Assembly (NCBI GenBank): GCA_937958105.1
Contig: CALFXJ010000054.1
Span: 1 to 64,000, forward strand
Direction of reading: 5' to 3'
DNA length: 64,000 nt
From: an uncultured Cellvibrio sp.
GTDB taxonomy: Bacteria > Pseudomonadota > Gammaproteobacteria > Pseudomonadales > Cellvibrionaceae
Positions 1 to 8,831 of this stretch are shown one piece after another. The stretch's first letter is position 1; the number at the start of each line of letters is the position of its first letter. The notes beneath the pieces were generated by a model. The model made no database searches, was not told the origin of the DNA, and saw only the letters and a program-made list of their open reading frames with translations. Made by a program: the position numbers and the translations under genes.

Positions 1-41
1 TAATGCTGGGGTCGGCGGTTCAAGTCCGCCCCTAGCTACCA
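1..41 (+). tRNA. tRNA 3' portion, cut by window edge (probably elongator Met)
   Basis: The T-arm (GGCGG stem at 14-18, TTCAAGT loop, CCGCC at 26-30), the 3' acceptor strand at 31-37, discriminator A38 and an encoded CCA at 39-41 are visible. Counting back from the T-stem puts anticodon base 36 as T followed by two A residues, so the codon starts with A. The TAATGCTGGGGTC context resembles elongator tRNA-Met, but Ile or Thr cannot be excluded because the anticodon lies outside the window. Confidence 0.85.
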
Positions 42-49
42 TATGCGAT

Positions 50-82
50 AAAGGCCAGCAGGTTTACCTGCTGGCCTTTTTT
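50..82 (+). terminator. Rho-independent terminator after the tRNA
   Basis: A 13-bp perfect stem (AAAGGCCAGCAGG, loop TTTA, complementary arm) ends in a run of six T. It lies nine bases after the tRNA CCA end and should end the tRNA transcript. Confidence 0.9.
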
Positions 83-904
83 ATTGCCCGTCCATATCCC
101 CTTCCAATCCTTTAGTCTAGGGGCACATCCGTGCCAGCGAACAGCTTGTGGACAGGCTGCGAGAGTACAACTTCAGTTTGATACATCGCAAAGCATTCCA
201 AGCCTACAGAACAAGCTGACAATTGGCTAAGCGGGACAAAGAATAAAACGGCATGCCTTGAAGAATTAGATTTATATCAGCTCGGTATGAAAAGAAAAAA
301 ATTTGCTGCACCTCCGTAAGCAGCAAAGAAAGAGAAACGCTATCCCTCGACCACCCACCGATAGTTGCCCATAAAATCAGAATTCAGAAAGCTTTTTATA
401 AATTATCTTTACTCTAAATGAACGGAGTTTCCGAAATAACTTTTCGTCACTCCCTATTAAAATAAATTGAGCCCCCAATGTTTTAGCGATAGGTATAGTT
501 GTGAGATTGAACAATCATGGCCGCCGTCATACACCCATCCGCAATCCCCGTTCAATCAATATTTAACTCACAATATAAATGAAGCGGGAGATCACCAAAA
601 TTCAGGAAAATAAAAGAAACAAGAGGCATTGCTTGGATTCACGCAATTCACAATGCACACAGCTTTTAAACTCTACCAAGGAAAAATGCGACACCATTTG
701 TTAAGCATCCAACATTACTTATTACCCGATCAGAAAAATTTTCGTCACGCCATTTATCATTAAGTTGACCTCTAGCCTGAATGTTCTATGATCTTTCAAC
801 AGCATCATCAAATAACTGAAAATTTCTTTTATTGGTGATGACATTTCTTTTCGTAATTTATAGCGCCAAAGCCCGCCTTGGTGAACGAGCACATAACTAT
901 ATTT
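83..904. other. AT-rich intergenic region without a convincing gene
   Basis: About 800 bases with many stops in all frames. Around 124-220 there is a short plus-strand reading frame without a start or ribosome site, which could be a remnant next to the tRNA 3' end. At 289-327 a hairpin reads as a terminator on the minus strand. The region just before 905 should hold the promoter of the receptor operon, but no clear -35/-10 pair was seen. Confidence 0.5.
289..327 (-). terminator. Terminator-like hairpin on the minus strand, no gene attached
   Basis: TTTGCTGC at 302-309 pairs with GCAGCAAA at 320-327. Read on the minus strand the stem is followed by a run of seven or more T and then CTTTTC. 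No minus-strand gene is visible upstream of it (330-870), so either a small RNA or a chance hairpin is possible. Confidence 0.4.
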
Positions 905-2857
905 ATGAATATCACTCCAGGTCTTCGGAAGCTTAAGCTTGGCCGCTGTCGCATTTTTACTGATGCGCTGTTTTTTTCTGCGCTGACTATGGGCGTCATC
1001 GCTCTTCCTTCTCACGCTACTGATACCCTTGCTGACTTGTCTCTTGAGGAGCTCGCTAAGCTGCGGGTTACGTCGGTTTCCAAAAAGCCTAAACCCCTGG
1101 CGAGTGAGCCGGCTTCGGTTTTTGTTATTACCGAGCATGACATTCGCCGGGCGGGTTCCACGTCTTTACCGGAAGCTCTGCGTCTGGCACCAAATCTGCA
1201 GGTCGCACGGGTAGATGCCCGCAACTACGCAATCTCCGCCCGCGGCTTTAATAATCCGTTTGCCAACAAGCTGCTGATACTTATAGATGGACGCAGCGTT
1301 TATTCGCCCTTGTTTTCGGGTGTGTTCTGGGATGCGCAGGATGTGGTGCTGGAGGATCTGGATCGAATTGAAGTCATCAGTGGTCCAGGGGGCAGCCTGT
1401 GGGGCACAAATGCGGTGAATGGCGTGGTCAATATTGTTACACGCTCGGCAGCGGAGACGCAGAGCGAGTTGATTTCACTGGGTGGCAGCGTGCATGAACA
1501 ACAGGCCGCCGTGCGCCATGGCGGTGAACTGACCAACGATGGCTTCTATCGGATTTACGCCAAGCACAGCCGCCATGACGATACGGAGACCGCCGCAGGG
1601 GTATCCACCCGCACAGGCTGGGAACGAAGCCAGGCGGGCTTTCGGGCAGACTGGGAAGGTTATCATGATCGCTTCACCCTGCAGGGCGACGCTTACAGCG
1701 GGCGGCTGCACCAGTTCAATACAGACGATATTAAAATCAGTGGAGCCAATGTCCTCGGCCGGGGCAGTCGAGAGCTGGCTCCGGGGTCGCGCCTGACCGT
1801 GCAGGCATATTTTGATCATACCCAGCGTCACCAGCCCGGCGCATTCGTGCAGCATCTGAACACCGTTGATCTGGAGCTGCAGCATGAGTGTCTGATTGGT
1901 GAGCGACAGATGTTGATGGTGGGCGGTGGCTACCGCCACCTGTCGGACAGCATCGATAATGATCTCGCCTTTGCATTTCTGCCGGATGACCTGACGATGC
2001 AATGGCGCAACCTGTTCATTCAGGATGAGATAAAACTGACCTCTGATCTGCGGCTGACATTGGGCAGCAAATGGGAAGACAATCCTTTTACCGGCTGGGA
2101 ATCCCTGCCCGGCGTTCAGCTTGCCTGGACGCCCGGCACCCGGCAGCTGGTGTGGGCCAAGGCTGCCCGGGCAGCACGAACACCCGCGCGGATTGATCGC
2201 GACTTTTACAGCCCCACCAATCCACCCGTTGTTGATGGCACTCCCCAGTACAACATCGCCGGAGGTCCGAATTTTATGTCGGAGGTGGGGCGGGTCTATG
2301 AGTTGGGCTATCGCCAGCAACCAACCAGGAATATGTCCTGGTCGATAACGACCTTCTTCAGCAAGTATGACCGGCTGCGCACTCTGGAGCTGAACGAGAC
2401 CGGCACCGGCTTTGTATTTGAGAATCGCGCGGACGGAGAGACCTATGGTGTGGAACTCTGGGGCAGCTGGCAGCCACTGCACAATTGGCGCCTGCATGGC
2501 AGTCTGGTTGCTCAGGAGCTGGATGTCGAGTTGCGACCGGACAGCAACGATATTTCCAACACCACCGACCTTGTCCGGGATGATCCGAAGTTTTATTCAA
2601 CGATCCGTTCATCCTATGATGTCTCGGCTTTCGTCACCATTGATTCAACGCTGCGCTATGTCGACAAACTCAGAGGCTCACAGGTGCCAGCGTATACTGC
2701 GCTGGATCTGCGGGTAGCCTGGGAGGTAAACCCTTATCTGGAAGTTTCGCTGGTGGGGCAGAATCTTCTCGACAGAACCCACCCCGAGTTTGGCTCGCAA
2801 CCTGGCCGCAGCGAATTCGAACGTGCACTCTATGGCAAATTAGTATGGGACTTGTGA
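905..2857 (+). CDS. TonB-dependent outer-membrane receptor
   Basis: The protein has a signal peptide ending near residue 38 (SHA|TD), a TonB-box-like stretch, a plug domain at about 66-175 (VFVITEHDIRRAG, then IDGRSVY, IEVISGPG and NAVNGVVNIVT motifs) and a long beta-barrel to the C-terminus, about 650 residues in all. Such receptors import ligands across the outer membrane with TonB/ExbBD energy; the ligand is not evident. A TTG at 878 would add nine residues; ATG 905 fits the signal peptide better, though no strong ribosome site precedes either. It heads a three-gene operon with a YfiR-like protein (10 bp downstream) and a hybrid kinase, a grouping often seen where the receptor feeds a signalling pathway rather than simple uptake. 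Confidence 0.93.
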   Translation: MNITPGLRKLKLGRCRIFTDALFFSALTMGVIALPSHATDTLADLSLEELAKLRVTSVSKKPKPLASEPASVFVITEHDIRRAGSTSLPEALRLAPNLQVARVDARNYAISARGFNNPFANKLLILIDGRSVYSPLFSGVFWDAQDVVLEDLDRIEVISGPGGSLWGTNAVNGVVNIVTRSAAETQSELISLGGSVHEQQAAVRHGGELTNDGFYRIYAKHSRHDDTETAAGVSTRTGWERSQAGFRADWEGYHDRFTLQGDAYSGRLHQFNTDDIKISGANVLGRGSRELAPGSRLTVQAYFDHTQRHQPGAFVQHLNTVDLELQHECLIGERQMLMVGGGYRHLSDSIDNDLAFAFLPDDLTMQWRNLFIQDEIKLTSDLRLTLGSKWEDNPFTGWESLPGVQLAWTPGTRQLVWAKAARAARTPARIDRDFYSPTNPPVVDGTPQYNIAGGPNFMSEVGRVYELGYRQQPTRNMSWSITTFFSKYDRLRTLELNETGTGFVFENRADGETYGVELWGSWQPLHNWRLHGSLVAQELDVELRPDSNDISNTTDLVRDDPKFYSTIRSSYDVSAFVTIDSTLRYVDKLRGSQVPAYTALDLRVAWEVNPYLEVSLVGQNLLDRTHPEFGSQPGRSEFERALYGKLVWDL

Positions 2858-2867
2858 AGCATCAATC

Positions 2868-3470
2868 ATGGTAAAAATGTGCGATGGCCCGCCCGGTCTG
2901 TCGGTCAGACAGAGGTGGTTAACCTGCTTACTCTATCTCGCTGCGTTGATTGCCTGCGGTCCAATCAACGCAGCCACTGCCATGGATGTTTCCTACGCCG
3001 CCGAATCTCAGATCAAAGCCGCCATGCTGTTTAAATTCCTCGGCTACACCGAATGGCCGCCCTCAGCGTTTGAAGAGCCACAATCTCCTTACCGCATCTG
3101 GCTTCTGAACGCCAACGAAGTAGGCAGTGAATTGCGTTCCATCACTCATGAGCGAGGCGTCAATGGACGTCCGGTTAAAGTTTTTAAAACCCGCTACCTT
3201 GAACGAATTAAAAATCCCCATATTGTCTTTGTCGGCCGCGATGCCGAACATCACCTGCCACAGCTTGCTCGACTGGCGGAGCAGCAGTCCTTTTTGATCG
3301 TGACAGAAAATGCACAGGGACTGGTACCCGGCAGCACGATCAATCTGCGCCTGCTCGAAGATCGGATCGGCTTTGATGTGTCCCTTTCCTGTGCGCGCCG
3401 TAACCAGCTCAAGCTCAGCGCCCGCCTGCTGTCTGTTGCCCTGACAGTAGAGCAGGAGGCGGCCCAATGA
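2868..3470 (+). CDS. YfiR/DUF4154 family periplasmic protein
   Basis: A 200-residue protein with an N-terminal signal segment (hydrophobic stretch at about 18-33) and the DUF4154 hallmark start of the mature region (QIKAAMLFKFLGYTEWP, about 48-64). YfiR, the best-studied relative, is a periplasmic inhibitor of the diguanylate cyclase YfiN. Here the partner is different: the stop overlaps the start of the hybrid histidine kinase by 4 bp (ATGA), so translation is coupled and the likely role is periplasmic control of that kinase. A second in-frame ATG lies three codons in. Function within this trio is inference from gene order. Confidence 0.88.
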   Translation: MVKMCDGPPGLSVRQRWLTCLLYLAALIACGPINAATAMDVSYAAESQIKAAMLFKFLGYTEWPPSAFEEPQSPYRIWLLNANEVGSELRSITHERGVNGRPVKVFKTRYLERIKNPHIVFVGRDAEHHLPQLARLAEQQSFLIVTENAQGLVPGSTINLRLLEDRIGFDVSLSCARRNQLKLSARLLSVALTVEQEAAQ

Positions 3471-5380
3471 TGCGCATAGCGAAACGCTCCATCTCCAGTC
3501 GTCTGATGCTGGTCATCATGGCGACGACGCTGACGGCGCTGGTGACTTACGCCATCGTCATGCTGGCCTACGACCTCACAACCTATCGCGATACCGTTCT
3601 TAAAGACCTGACGACCCAGGCCAACATCATTGCTGAAATCAGTACACCGGCGCTGGAATTTAACGACCCGGTTACTGGCAAGGAGAACCTGGAGTTGTTG
3701 CGCACGCGTCCGATGATTCTGCACGCCGCTTTATACGCTGCGGATGGTGCCACCTTTGCAGAGTATGTAAGCGACCGGGATCTGGCTGTAGAGGTTCCGC
3801 AGAAACCACAGACTTTCAATCGCCAGACGATTGAAGGTAATCGAATTCACGTATGGAAACAGATCGAAAAAAGCGGGCAGCTGCTCGGTACTGTTTATAT
3901 CCACGCACGTTACGAATTAAATGCCCGGCTGTTCGGCTATGCCATCATCCTTGGCGGTGTGCTGCTGGCCAGTCTCGGGCTGGCGTTGTTGATAGCGACC
4001 TGGCTGCGCGGCGCAGTTACCAAGCCGATCTTTGCCGTCACCAACGTGGCGCGACAGGTTATGCAAAGCCGGGACTTTTCGCTGCGCGCGCAGAAATATA
4101 CTGAAGATGAAATCGGCGTGCTGGTGGATGCCTTTAATGACATGCTCAGCGAAGTAGAACGCAGAGCCAGCGCGCTGGAAGCATCCAATAAATCGCTTGA
4201 ACATGAGATGGCAGAACGTCAGGCGGCCGAAGACGCCCTGCGCCTTGCGGATCGACGCAAGGATGAATTTCTCGCCACCCTCGCCCATGAACTACGCAAT
4301 CCTCTTGCACCATTGATCAATGGTCTGCATATCCTGCGTGACAAAGGCACCAATCCCGCGATCGCGGCCAACGCACAGCTGGTGATGGAACGCCAGCTCA
4401 AACAAATGGTGCGTTTGGTCGATGACCTGCTGGATGTCTCTCGTATTACGACTGGCAAATTAACCATCAGCAAACTGCGCGTGGATGTGCAGTCGGTGAT
4501 GGGCGATGCTGTGGAAGCCAGCCGTGGCTTTATCGAAAACTGCGGCCATCAGCTTAAGGTGAGCATGCCTGACGAACCTCTGTATGTAGATGCCGATCCT
4601 ATCCGCCTGGCCCAGGTGTTTTCCAACCTGTTGAATAACGCAGCCAAATACACCAATCGCGGTGGGTTGATTACCTTCAGCGGGAAACAGGTGGACGACA
4701 ATGTCGTGGTTGAAGTTACCGACAACGGCATAGGTCTGGCTTCCGACATGCTGGAAAATATTTTTCACATGTTTACGCAGGTGGACCAGACCCTCGAACG
4801 CACGCAAGCGGGATTAGGTGTAGGACTCGCCCTGGCCAAGCGATTGGTCGAACTGCACGACGGCGAGTTGGTGGCCACAAGCGGTGGGCCCGGACTAGGC
4901 AGCAGCTTCAGGGTGTATTTGCGCCGCGCGGAGTGTCCCGACGCTAATGTCAGAACCTCCTCGCCCTCCGCATCGCAGCAACACTCACCGCGACGGATTC
5001 TTCTGGTCGATGACAATGTGGATTATGTCGCTACCATGGCAACATTATTAAGCGCTATGGGCCATGACGTCCGCACCGCTCATGAAGGCTCCACCGCGCA
5101 ACACATCGCCCGGAATTTCATGCCGGAATTTGCATTCCTCGATATCGGTATGCCTGGATTGAATGGCTATGATCTGGCGCGACTGCTGCGCCAGTTTCCG
5201 GAAACACGCCATTGCGTGCTGGTCGCAGTCACGGGATGGGGGCAGGATAAGGATCGGGATTTATCACGCAATGCCGGCTTTAATCATCACCTGGTTAAAC
5301 CGGTTGAGCTCGGACAAATTCTGGAAATTATCCAACAGGGAACCCTGCCTCTGGCCGCAATACAGCGACGCATTAACTGA
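3467..5380 (+). CDS. Hybrid sensor histidine kinase with CHASE8-like sensor, HAMP and receiver
   Basis: An inner-membrane kinase of 637 residues. A first membrane segment (about 12-38) is followed by a periplasmic CHASE8-like sensor (TYRDTVLKDLTTQANIIA), a second membrane segment (about 148-170), HAMP (about 172-225), a coiled linker, HisKA with phospho-acceptor His near 274 (LAHELRNPL), HATPase with N-box (NLLNNAAKYT), G1 (DNGIGL) and G2 (GLGVGLALAK), and a C-terminal receiver with acidic pair (LLVDDN) and phospho-acceptor Asp near 559 (AFLDIGMPG). No DNA-binding output domain is present, so the signal must pass to another protein. It is translationally coupled to the YfiR-like gene. Confidence 0.94.
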   Translation: MMRIAKRSISSRLMLVIMATTLTALVTYAIVMLAYDLTTYRDTVLKDLTTQANIIAEISTPALEFNDPVTGKENLELLRTRPMILHAALYAADGATFAEYVSDRDLAVEVPQKPQTFNRQTIEGNRIHVWKQIEKSGQLLGTVYIHARYELNARLFGYAIILGGVLLASLGLALLIATWLRGAVTKPIFAVTNVARQVMQSRDFSLRAQKYTEDEIGVLVDAFNDMLSEVERRASALEASNKSLEHEMAERQAAEDALRLADRRKDEFLATLAHELRNPLAPLINGLHILRDKGTNPAIAANAQLVMERQLKQMVRLVDDLLDVSRITTGKLTISKLRVDVQSVMGDAVEASRGFIENCGHQLKVSMPDEPLYVDADPIRLAQVFSNLLNNAAKYTNRGGLITFSGKQVDDNVVVEVTDNGIGLASDMLENIFHMFTQVDQTLERTQAGLGVGLALAKRLVELHDGELVATSGGPGLGSSFRVYLRRAECPDANVRTSSPSASQQHSPRRILLVDDNVDYVATMATLLSAMGHDVRTAHEGSTAQHIARNFMPEFAFLDIGMPGLNGYDLARLLRQFPETRHCVLVAVTGWGQDKDRDLSRNAGFNHHLVKPVELGQILEIIQQGTLPLAAIQRRIN

Positions 5381-5742
5381 TAATGCGCACATTCCTTGTG
5401 CGCTTGCACTCGGCTGGCTCACGGACCTGCCGCACAAAATAAATCACGCGTCAGTTAAGTGTTAGCTTACGCACGGAAGTTGATTCACCCGAAGCTGTAG
5501 CTTACACACGGCTGTAAGACAAAAGGCTCACACTAACTCCTAACCTGTGCTGTTGCAGCGATTATTTACATGACGGCGTAACGCAAGAGTGGTAACTCAT
5601 TCACATTTGTGTTCCGGTCAATGTTGTAAAACAGCGCTCCTTTTCTCAAGCACTCCCGAAGCGGCCTTTCTTTTGCATAGGTATTGCTACGCAAACTTCG
5701 TCGTATACGGGGAAAGGCCATTAACGCCACAAAGGAAAACCC
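5381..5742 (+). promoter_or_regulatory. Leader/promoter region of the exopolysaccharide operon
   Basis: 362 bases without a gene. A 6-bp inverted repeat at 5385-5403 lies just after the kinase stop. Two near-identical 14-mers (TAGCTTACGCACGG at 5463-5476 and TAGCTTACACACGG at 5498-5511) are spaced 35 bp apart, as expected for a regulator binding on one face of DNA. An 8-bp inverted repeat (GGCCTTTC at 5663-5670, GAAAGGCC at 5712-5719) could fold the mRNA leader just before the ribosome site AAAGGA. I could not assign a convincing -35/-10 pair. Confidence 0.45.
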
Positions 5743-6543
5743 ATGAAGGAATTTTTTCGAACTGTTGTATGGGGCGTCCTGTTATGTATGGCAGCTGCCA
5801 ACGCCCAAGAGCAAAATCGTTATCTGATGGGACCAGGTGATGAGATTCGCCTGACAGTGTACAACCAGCCCGACCTTACCACCGAAGGACAGATCAGTGG
5901 TGACGGGACCATGGAAATTCCTTTATTGGGCACCGTTCAACTGGCGGGCCGCAGCAGCGCCGATGCAGCGCGCATGATTGCCGAACATTATGTGCGCGGC
6001 GATTTTCTGCAGGACGCTCACGTCAATATTCTGATCACCAAGTACCGCAGCCAGTCGGTAGCCATCCTCGGTAAGGTGAATAATCCCGGCAAACTGATTC
6101 TCGAAGGGCCGACCTCGCTGACTGATGCCCTGGCCTATGCCGGTGGCGTCTCCGAAACCGGCAGCGAACGTCTGATCCTGATTCGCACTGATAAGAACGG
6201 CAGGCAGGAGCGTTATGAATACGACCTGCAGCAATTGTTAAATCACGACGCGGAAGATCAACCCGTGGTGTGGATGAGAAATGGCGACACGATCTATGTT
6301 CCGGTCGCGGGCCGCTTTTATTTGAGTGGTGAAGTGCGGTCGCCGGGTATGTATCCCCTTGATCGTAAATTGAACGTTATGCAGGCCCTCGGAGTTGGTG
6401 GCGGGCCCACAGCCCGTGCCAACACCAAGGCAGTCAAGTTATATCGTCGGCAGCCTAATGGCTCTACCAAAGAGCTGCGCGCCAACCCGGAGGAACCGGT
6501 CATGGACGGCGATGTGTTGGTTATTCAGGAAAGTCTTTTTTAG
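5743..6543 (+). CDS. Polysaccharide export outer-membrane protein (EpsE/Wza family)
   Basis: A 266-residue protein with a Sec signal peptide (cleavage near ANA|QE), a Poly_export domain starting at YLMGPGDEIRLTVYNQPDL, and SLBB domains (VAILGKVNNPG and FYLSGEVRSPGMYPL). It should form the periplasmic/outer-membrane channel for the exopolysaccharide. Unlike Wza and Xanthomonas GumB it has no lipobox cysteine, which fits the EpsE group better. Ribosome site AAAGGA precedes the ATG. It is the first gene of a ten-gene plus-strand operon and occupies the GumB position. Confidence 0.92.
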   Translation: MKEFFRTVVWGVLLCMAAANAQEQNRYLMGPGDEIRLTVYNQPDLTTEGQISGDGTMEIPLLGTVQLAGRSSADAARMIAEHYVRGDFLQDAHVNILITKYRSQSVAILGKVNNPGKLILEGPTSLTDALAYAGGVSETGSERLILIRTDKNGRQERYEYDLQQLLNHDAEDQPVVWMRNGDTIYVPVAGRFYLSGEVRSPGMYPLDRKLNVMQALGVGGGPTARANTKAVKLYRRQPNGSTKELRANPEEPVMDGDVLVIQESLF

Positions 6544-6555
6544 GGAGTTTGTTGT

Positions 6556-7932
6556 ATGAATCTGGCGGCACTGTTACGCATCCTGCAAGCGCGATGGCTC
6601 ACCATCGCCGGTCTCACTCTGATTGCTGTCGTGGTAGCCGGGGTGGTGACGTTTCAAACCCCGAAGTCTTATACCGCCGCCACAGAATTGATCATCGATG
6701 GCAAGGGGCATGACCCCATCAGCGGTGAGTCACTACCTGCGCGGATGTTGTCCGGCTATATCGCCACCCAGGCAGACATCATCCGCAGCCGCAACGTCGC
6801 CAACAAAGTTATTGATCAGCTCAACCTGGCCGAAGACCCAGCGCTGCAGCCGGAATTCCGCGCCTCCAGTACCGAGGCTCTGCCCTCGCGGGCCTGGCTC
6901 CTCAATTTCCTTCGCAAAGGACTCACCGTCGCCCCTCAACGGGACAGCAGCGTGCTGAGTATCTCTTTCAAAGCACGTAACCCGGAGCTGGCTGCCCGGA
7001 TCGCCGACGCCTTTGCCCAGGCCTACATCCAGACAAACCTCGAGCTGCGTATCGAACCTGCCAAACAAATCACCCAATGGTATGACCTGCAGCTGGAAAC
7101 CCTGCGTGAAAACCTAATGGATCGGCAGAATGCGCTGGCCGCCTATCAGGAAGAGCATGGCATCATTGCCACCACCGACCGTCTGGATCTGGAGACCTCC
7201 AAGCTGACGGAACTGTCCTCCATGCTGCTGGCCGTTCAGGGGCAACGGCTTGATGAGCAGAGCCGCAGCAAACAGCTGGATGGCAGCAAACCCGGTGCAT
7301 TGCCGGAGCACGTGCTGACCAATCCGCAGGTCCAGAAGATTTCCGATGAACTGTCCAAAGCCCAGGCACGGCGGGCTGAAGTCGGCGCCCAGGTGGGCAG
7401 CAACCACCCTATGTACCGTCAGGCGCAGCGCGAAGTGGAAGCTCTGCAGACTCAGTTGCAACGGACACTTAATCAGGTGGGCGGCATCCTGCGTTCCTCG
7501 GTGGAGCTTTCGCAAAGCCGCGAGGAACAGCTGAAAGCGGAAGTGGCCGCACAGAAAGAATACGTGCTGCAACTCAACCGTAGCCGCAACCAGCTGACCT
7601 TGCTGCGGCAGGAAGTGGACAATGCCCAGGCCGCCTATGATGCTGCCCTCGCCCGCGCCTCACAGACCAAGCTGGAAAGCCGCATTGCACTCACCGATGT
7701 AGCCATCCTCAACACGGCGGCAGTCCCCACCAAACCTACGGAACCCAAGCCTGCATTAAACCTGCTCATCGCTACGGTGCTGGGGCTCCTGCTGGGCACG
7801 GCGGTTGCCCTGTGCTGGGAGTGGATTGATCGCCGGGTACGCAGCGGTGACGAACTGGAAGCCAGCCTGGGTATCCCGGTATTGGCTTATATACCCCTCG
7901 AGCGGAACTGGCCTAAAAGGGAGATCAAGTAA
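6556..7932 (+). CDS. Chain-length determinant / polysaccharide co-polymerase (Wzz, GumC/EpsF type)
   Basis: 458 residues with a Wzz N-terminal membrane helix (about 14-33), a long periplasmic coiled-coil region (about 170-370, heptad-rich, with GNVR-like segment SRNQLTLLRQEVDNAQAAYDA split across it) and a second membrane helix (about 398-418) ending in a short cytoplasmic tail. It would control chain length and join the polymerase to the export channel. There is no fused kinase domain; the neighbouring gene supplies a degenerate one. Ribosome site GGGAG lies ahead of the ATG; its stop overlaps the next start (TAATG). Confidence 0.92.
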   Translation: MNLAALLRILQARWLTIAGLTLIAVVVAGVVTFQTPKSYTAATELIIDGKGHDPISGESLPARMLSGYIATQADIIRSRNVANKVIDQLNLAEDPALQPEFRASSTEALPSRAWLLNFLRKGLTVAPQRDSSVLSISFKARNPELAARIADAFAQAYIQTNLELRIEPAKQITQWYDLQLETLRENLMDRQNALAAYQEEHGIIATTDRLDLETSKLTELSSMLLAVQGQRLDEQSRSKQLDGSKPGALPEHVLTNPQVQKISDELSKAQARRAEVGAQVGSNHPMYRQAQREVEALQTQLQRTLNQVGGILRSSVELSQSREEQLKAEVAAQKEYVLQLNRSRNQLTLLRQEVDNAQAAYDAALARASQTKLESRIALTDVAILNTAAVPTKPTEPKPALNLLIATVLGLLLGTAVALCWEWIDRRVRSGDELEASLGIPVLAYIPLERNWPKREIK

Positions 7933-8807
7933 TGAACAACCTTGCACACGCTACAGCCGACGATGTTCAAGTCCCCAGCGCTCGCGTCAAGATGGGCCAT
8001 ATGCTGGTGGACACCGGCAAGATCACCGCTGCGGATCTCAAAGCTATCATCGCTCTTCAGAATGAACGGGGCATTCGCTTCGGCGAAGCCGCCCTGCTGC
8101 TGGGGCTGGTCAGCCCCGCTGACATCAGGGCTGTGCTGGCCCGGCAGTTTGCTTACACTTCAGTACCCGACTCCGCGACCAGACTGGCCCCGACCCTGAC
8201 GGCGGTGTTCCGCCCGGAAAGCACAGAGGTAGAAGCGCTGCGCAGCCTGCGCAGCGAACTGATGCTGCGTTACTTCAATACTGCACCCAACCAGAGCCTG
8301 GCAGTGGTAGGCGCGGAGGATGCTGAGACTATCGCGCGCACCACGGCCAACCTGGCCATCGTCTTCTCCCAGATGGGTATGCGGACGCTGTTGATTGACA
8401 GCAACCTGCGGGAGTCCCAGCTGCACAAACTCTTCGGCGTAGACAGCCGGCAGCCGGGCCTTGCTGATCTGATTGCTGACCGCGCGCGCATCCAGCCGCT
8501 GCCGGTAGCAACGCTGCAATCGCTGTGGTTGCTGCCGGCCGGGACCCAGGCACCCAACCCTCAGGAACTCCTGTCCGGCAAGAATTACCGTGAATATATC
8601 GGTGAGCTGACGCGGCGTTTCGATGTAACCCTGATCAGCACCTCACCCATGTCCCTCAATCGAGACGCCCAGCTGGTTGCAGCTCACGCCGGTGCGGCTC
8701 TGCTGATCGCACAACAGCACAGCTCGCGTATGAAAGATCTTGAGGCCCTGTGCACCAGTCTATGGGGCGTCGGTGTGCGCGTGGTCGGGGCAGCGCTGCG
8801 GCAGTAA
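7932..8807 (+). CDS. Degenerate tyrosine-kinase-like protein (EpsG/CpsD fold, ATP motifs lost) with MshEN-like N-terminus
   Basis: The first ~80 residues resemble the MshEN/GspE N-terminal module found in EpsG proteins (GHMLVDTGKITAADL, LGLVSPADIRAVLARQF). The rest aligns to the BY-kinase/ParA fold, but the ATP site is broken. The Walker A region (VVGAEDAETIARTTANLA, about 125-142) has no GxxGxGK and Ile occupies the lysine position. The Walker B aspartate is replaced (LISTSP, about 234-239). Walker A' keeps its Asp (LLIDSN, 153-158). The C-terminal tyrosine cluster is absent; the protein ends GAALRQ. It therefore looks like a non-catalytic scaffold for the co-polymerase. MshEN modules bind c-di-GMP in some proteins; whether this one does cannot be told. 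Confidence 0.82.
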   Translation: MNNLAHATADDVQVPSARVKMGHMLVDTGKITAADLKAIIALQNERGIRFGEAALLLGLVSPADIRAVLARQFAYTSVPDSATRLAPTLTAVFRPESTEVEALRSLRSELMLRYFNTAPNQSLAVVGAEDAETIARTTANLAIVFSQMGMRTLLIDSNLRESQLHKLFGVDSRQPGLADLIADRARIQPLPVATLQSLWLLPAGTQAPNPQELLSGKNYREYIGELTRRFDVTLISTSPMSLNRDAQLVAAHAGAALLIAQQHSSRMKDLEALCTSLWGVGVRVVGAALRQ

Positions 8808-8831
8808 TGGCTGTTGAGCGGAGAATTCGCC

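Noticed and set aside
722..1138. 138-residue minus-strand frame before the TonB receptor
   Set aside because: Mostly antisense to the receptor start; no ribosome site or motif.
1475..2497. 340-residue open frame on the minus strand
   Set aside because: Antisense to the TonB receptor, no ribosome site, cysteine/proline-rich composition typical of a shadow frame.
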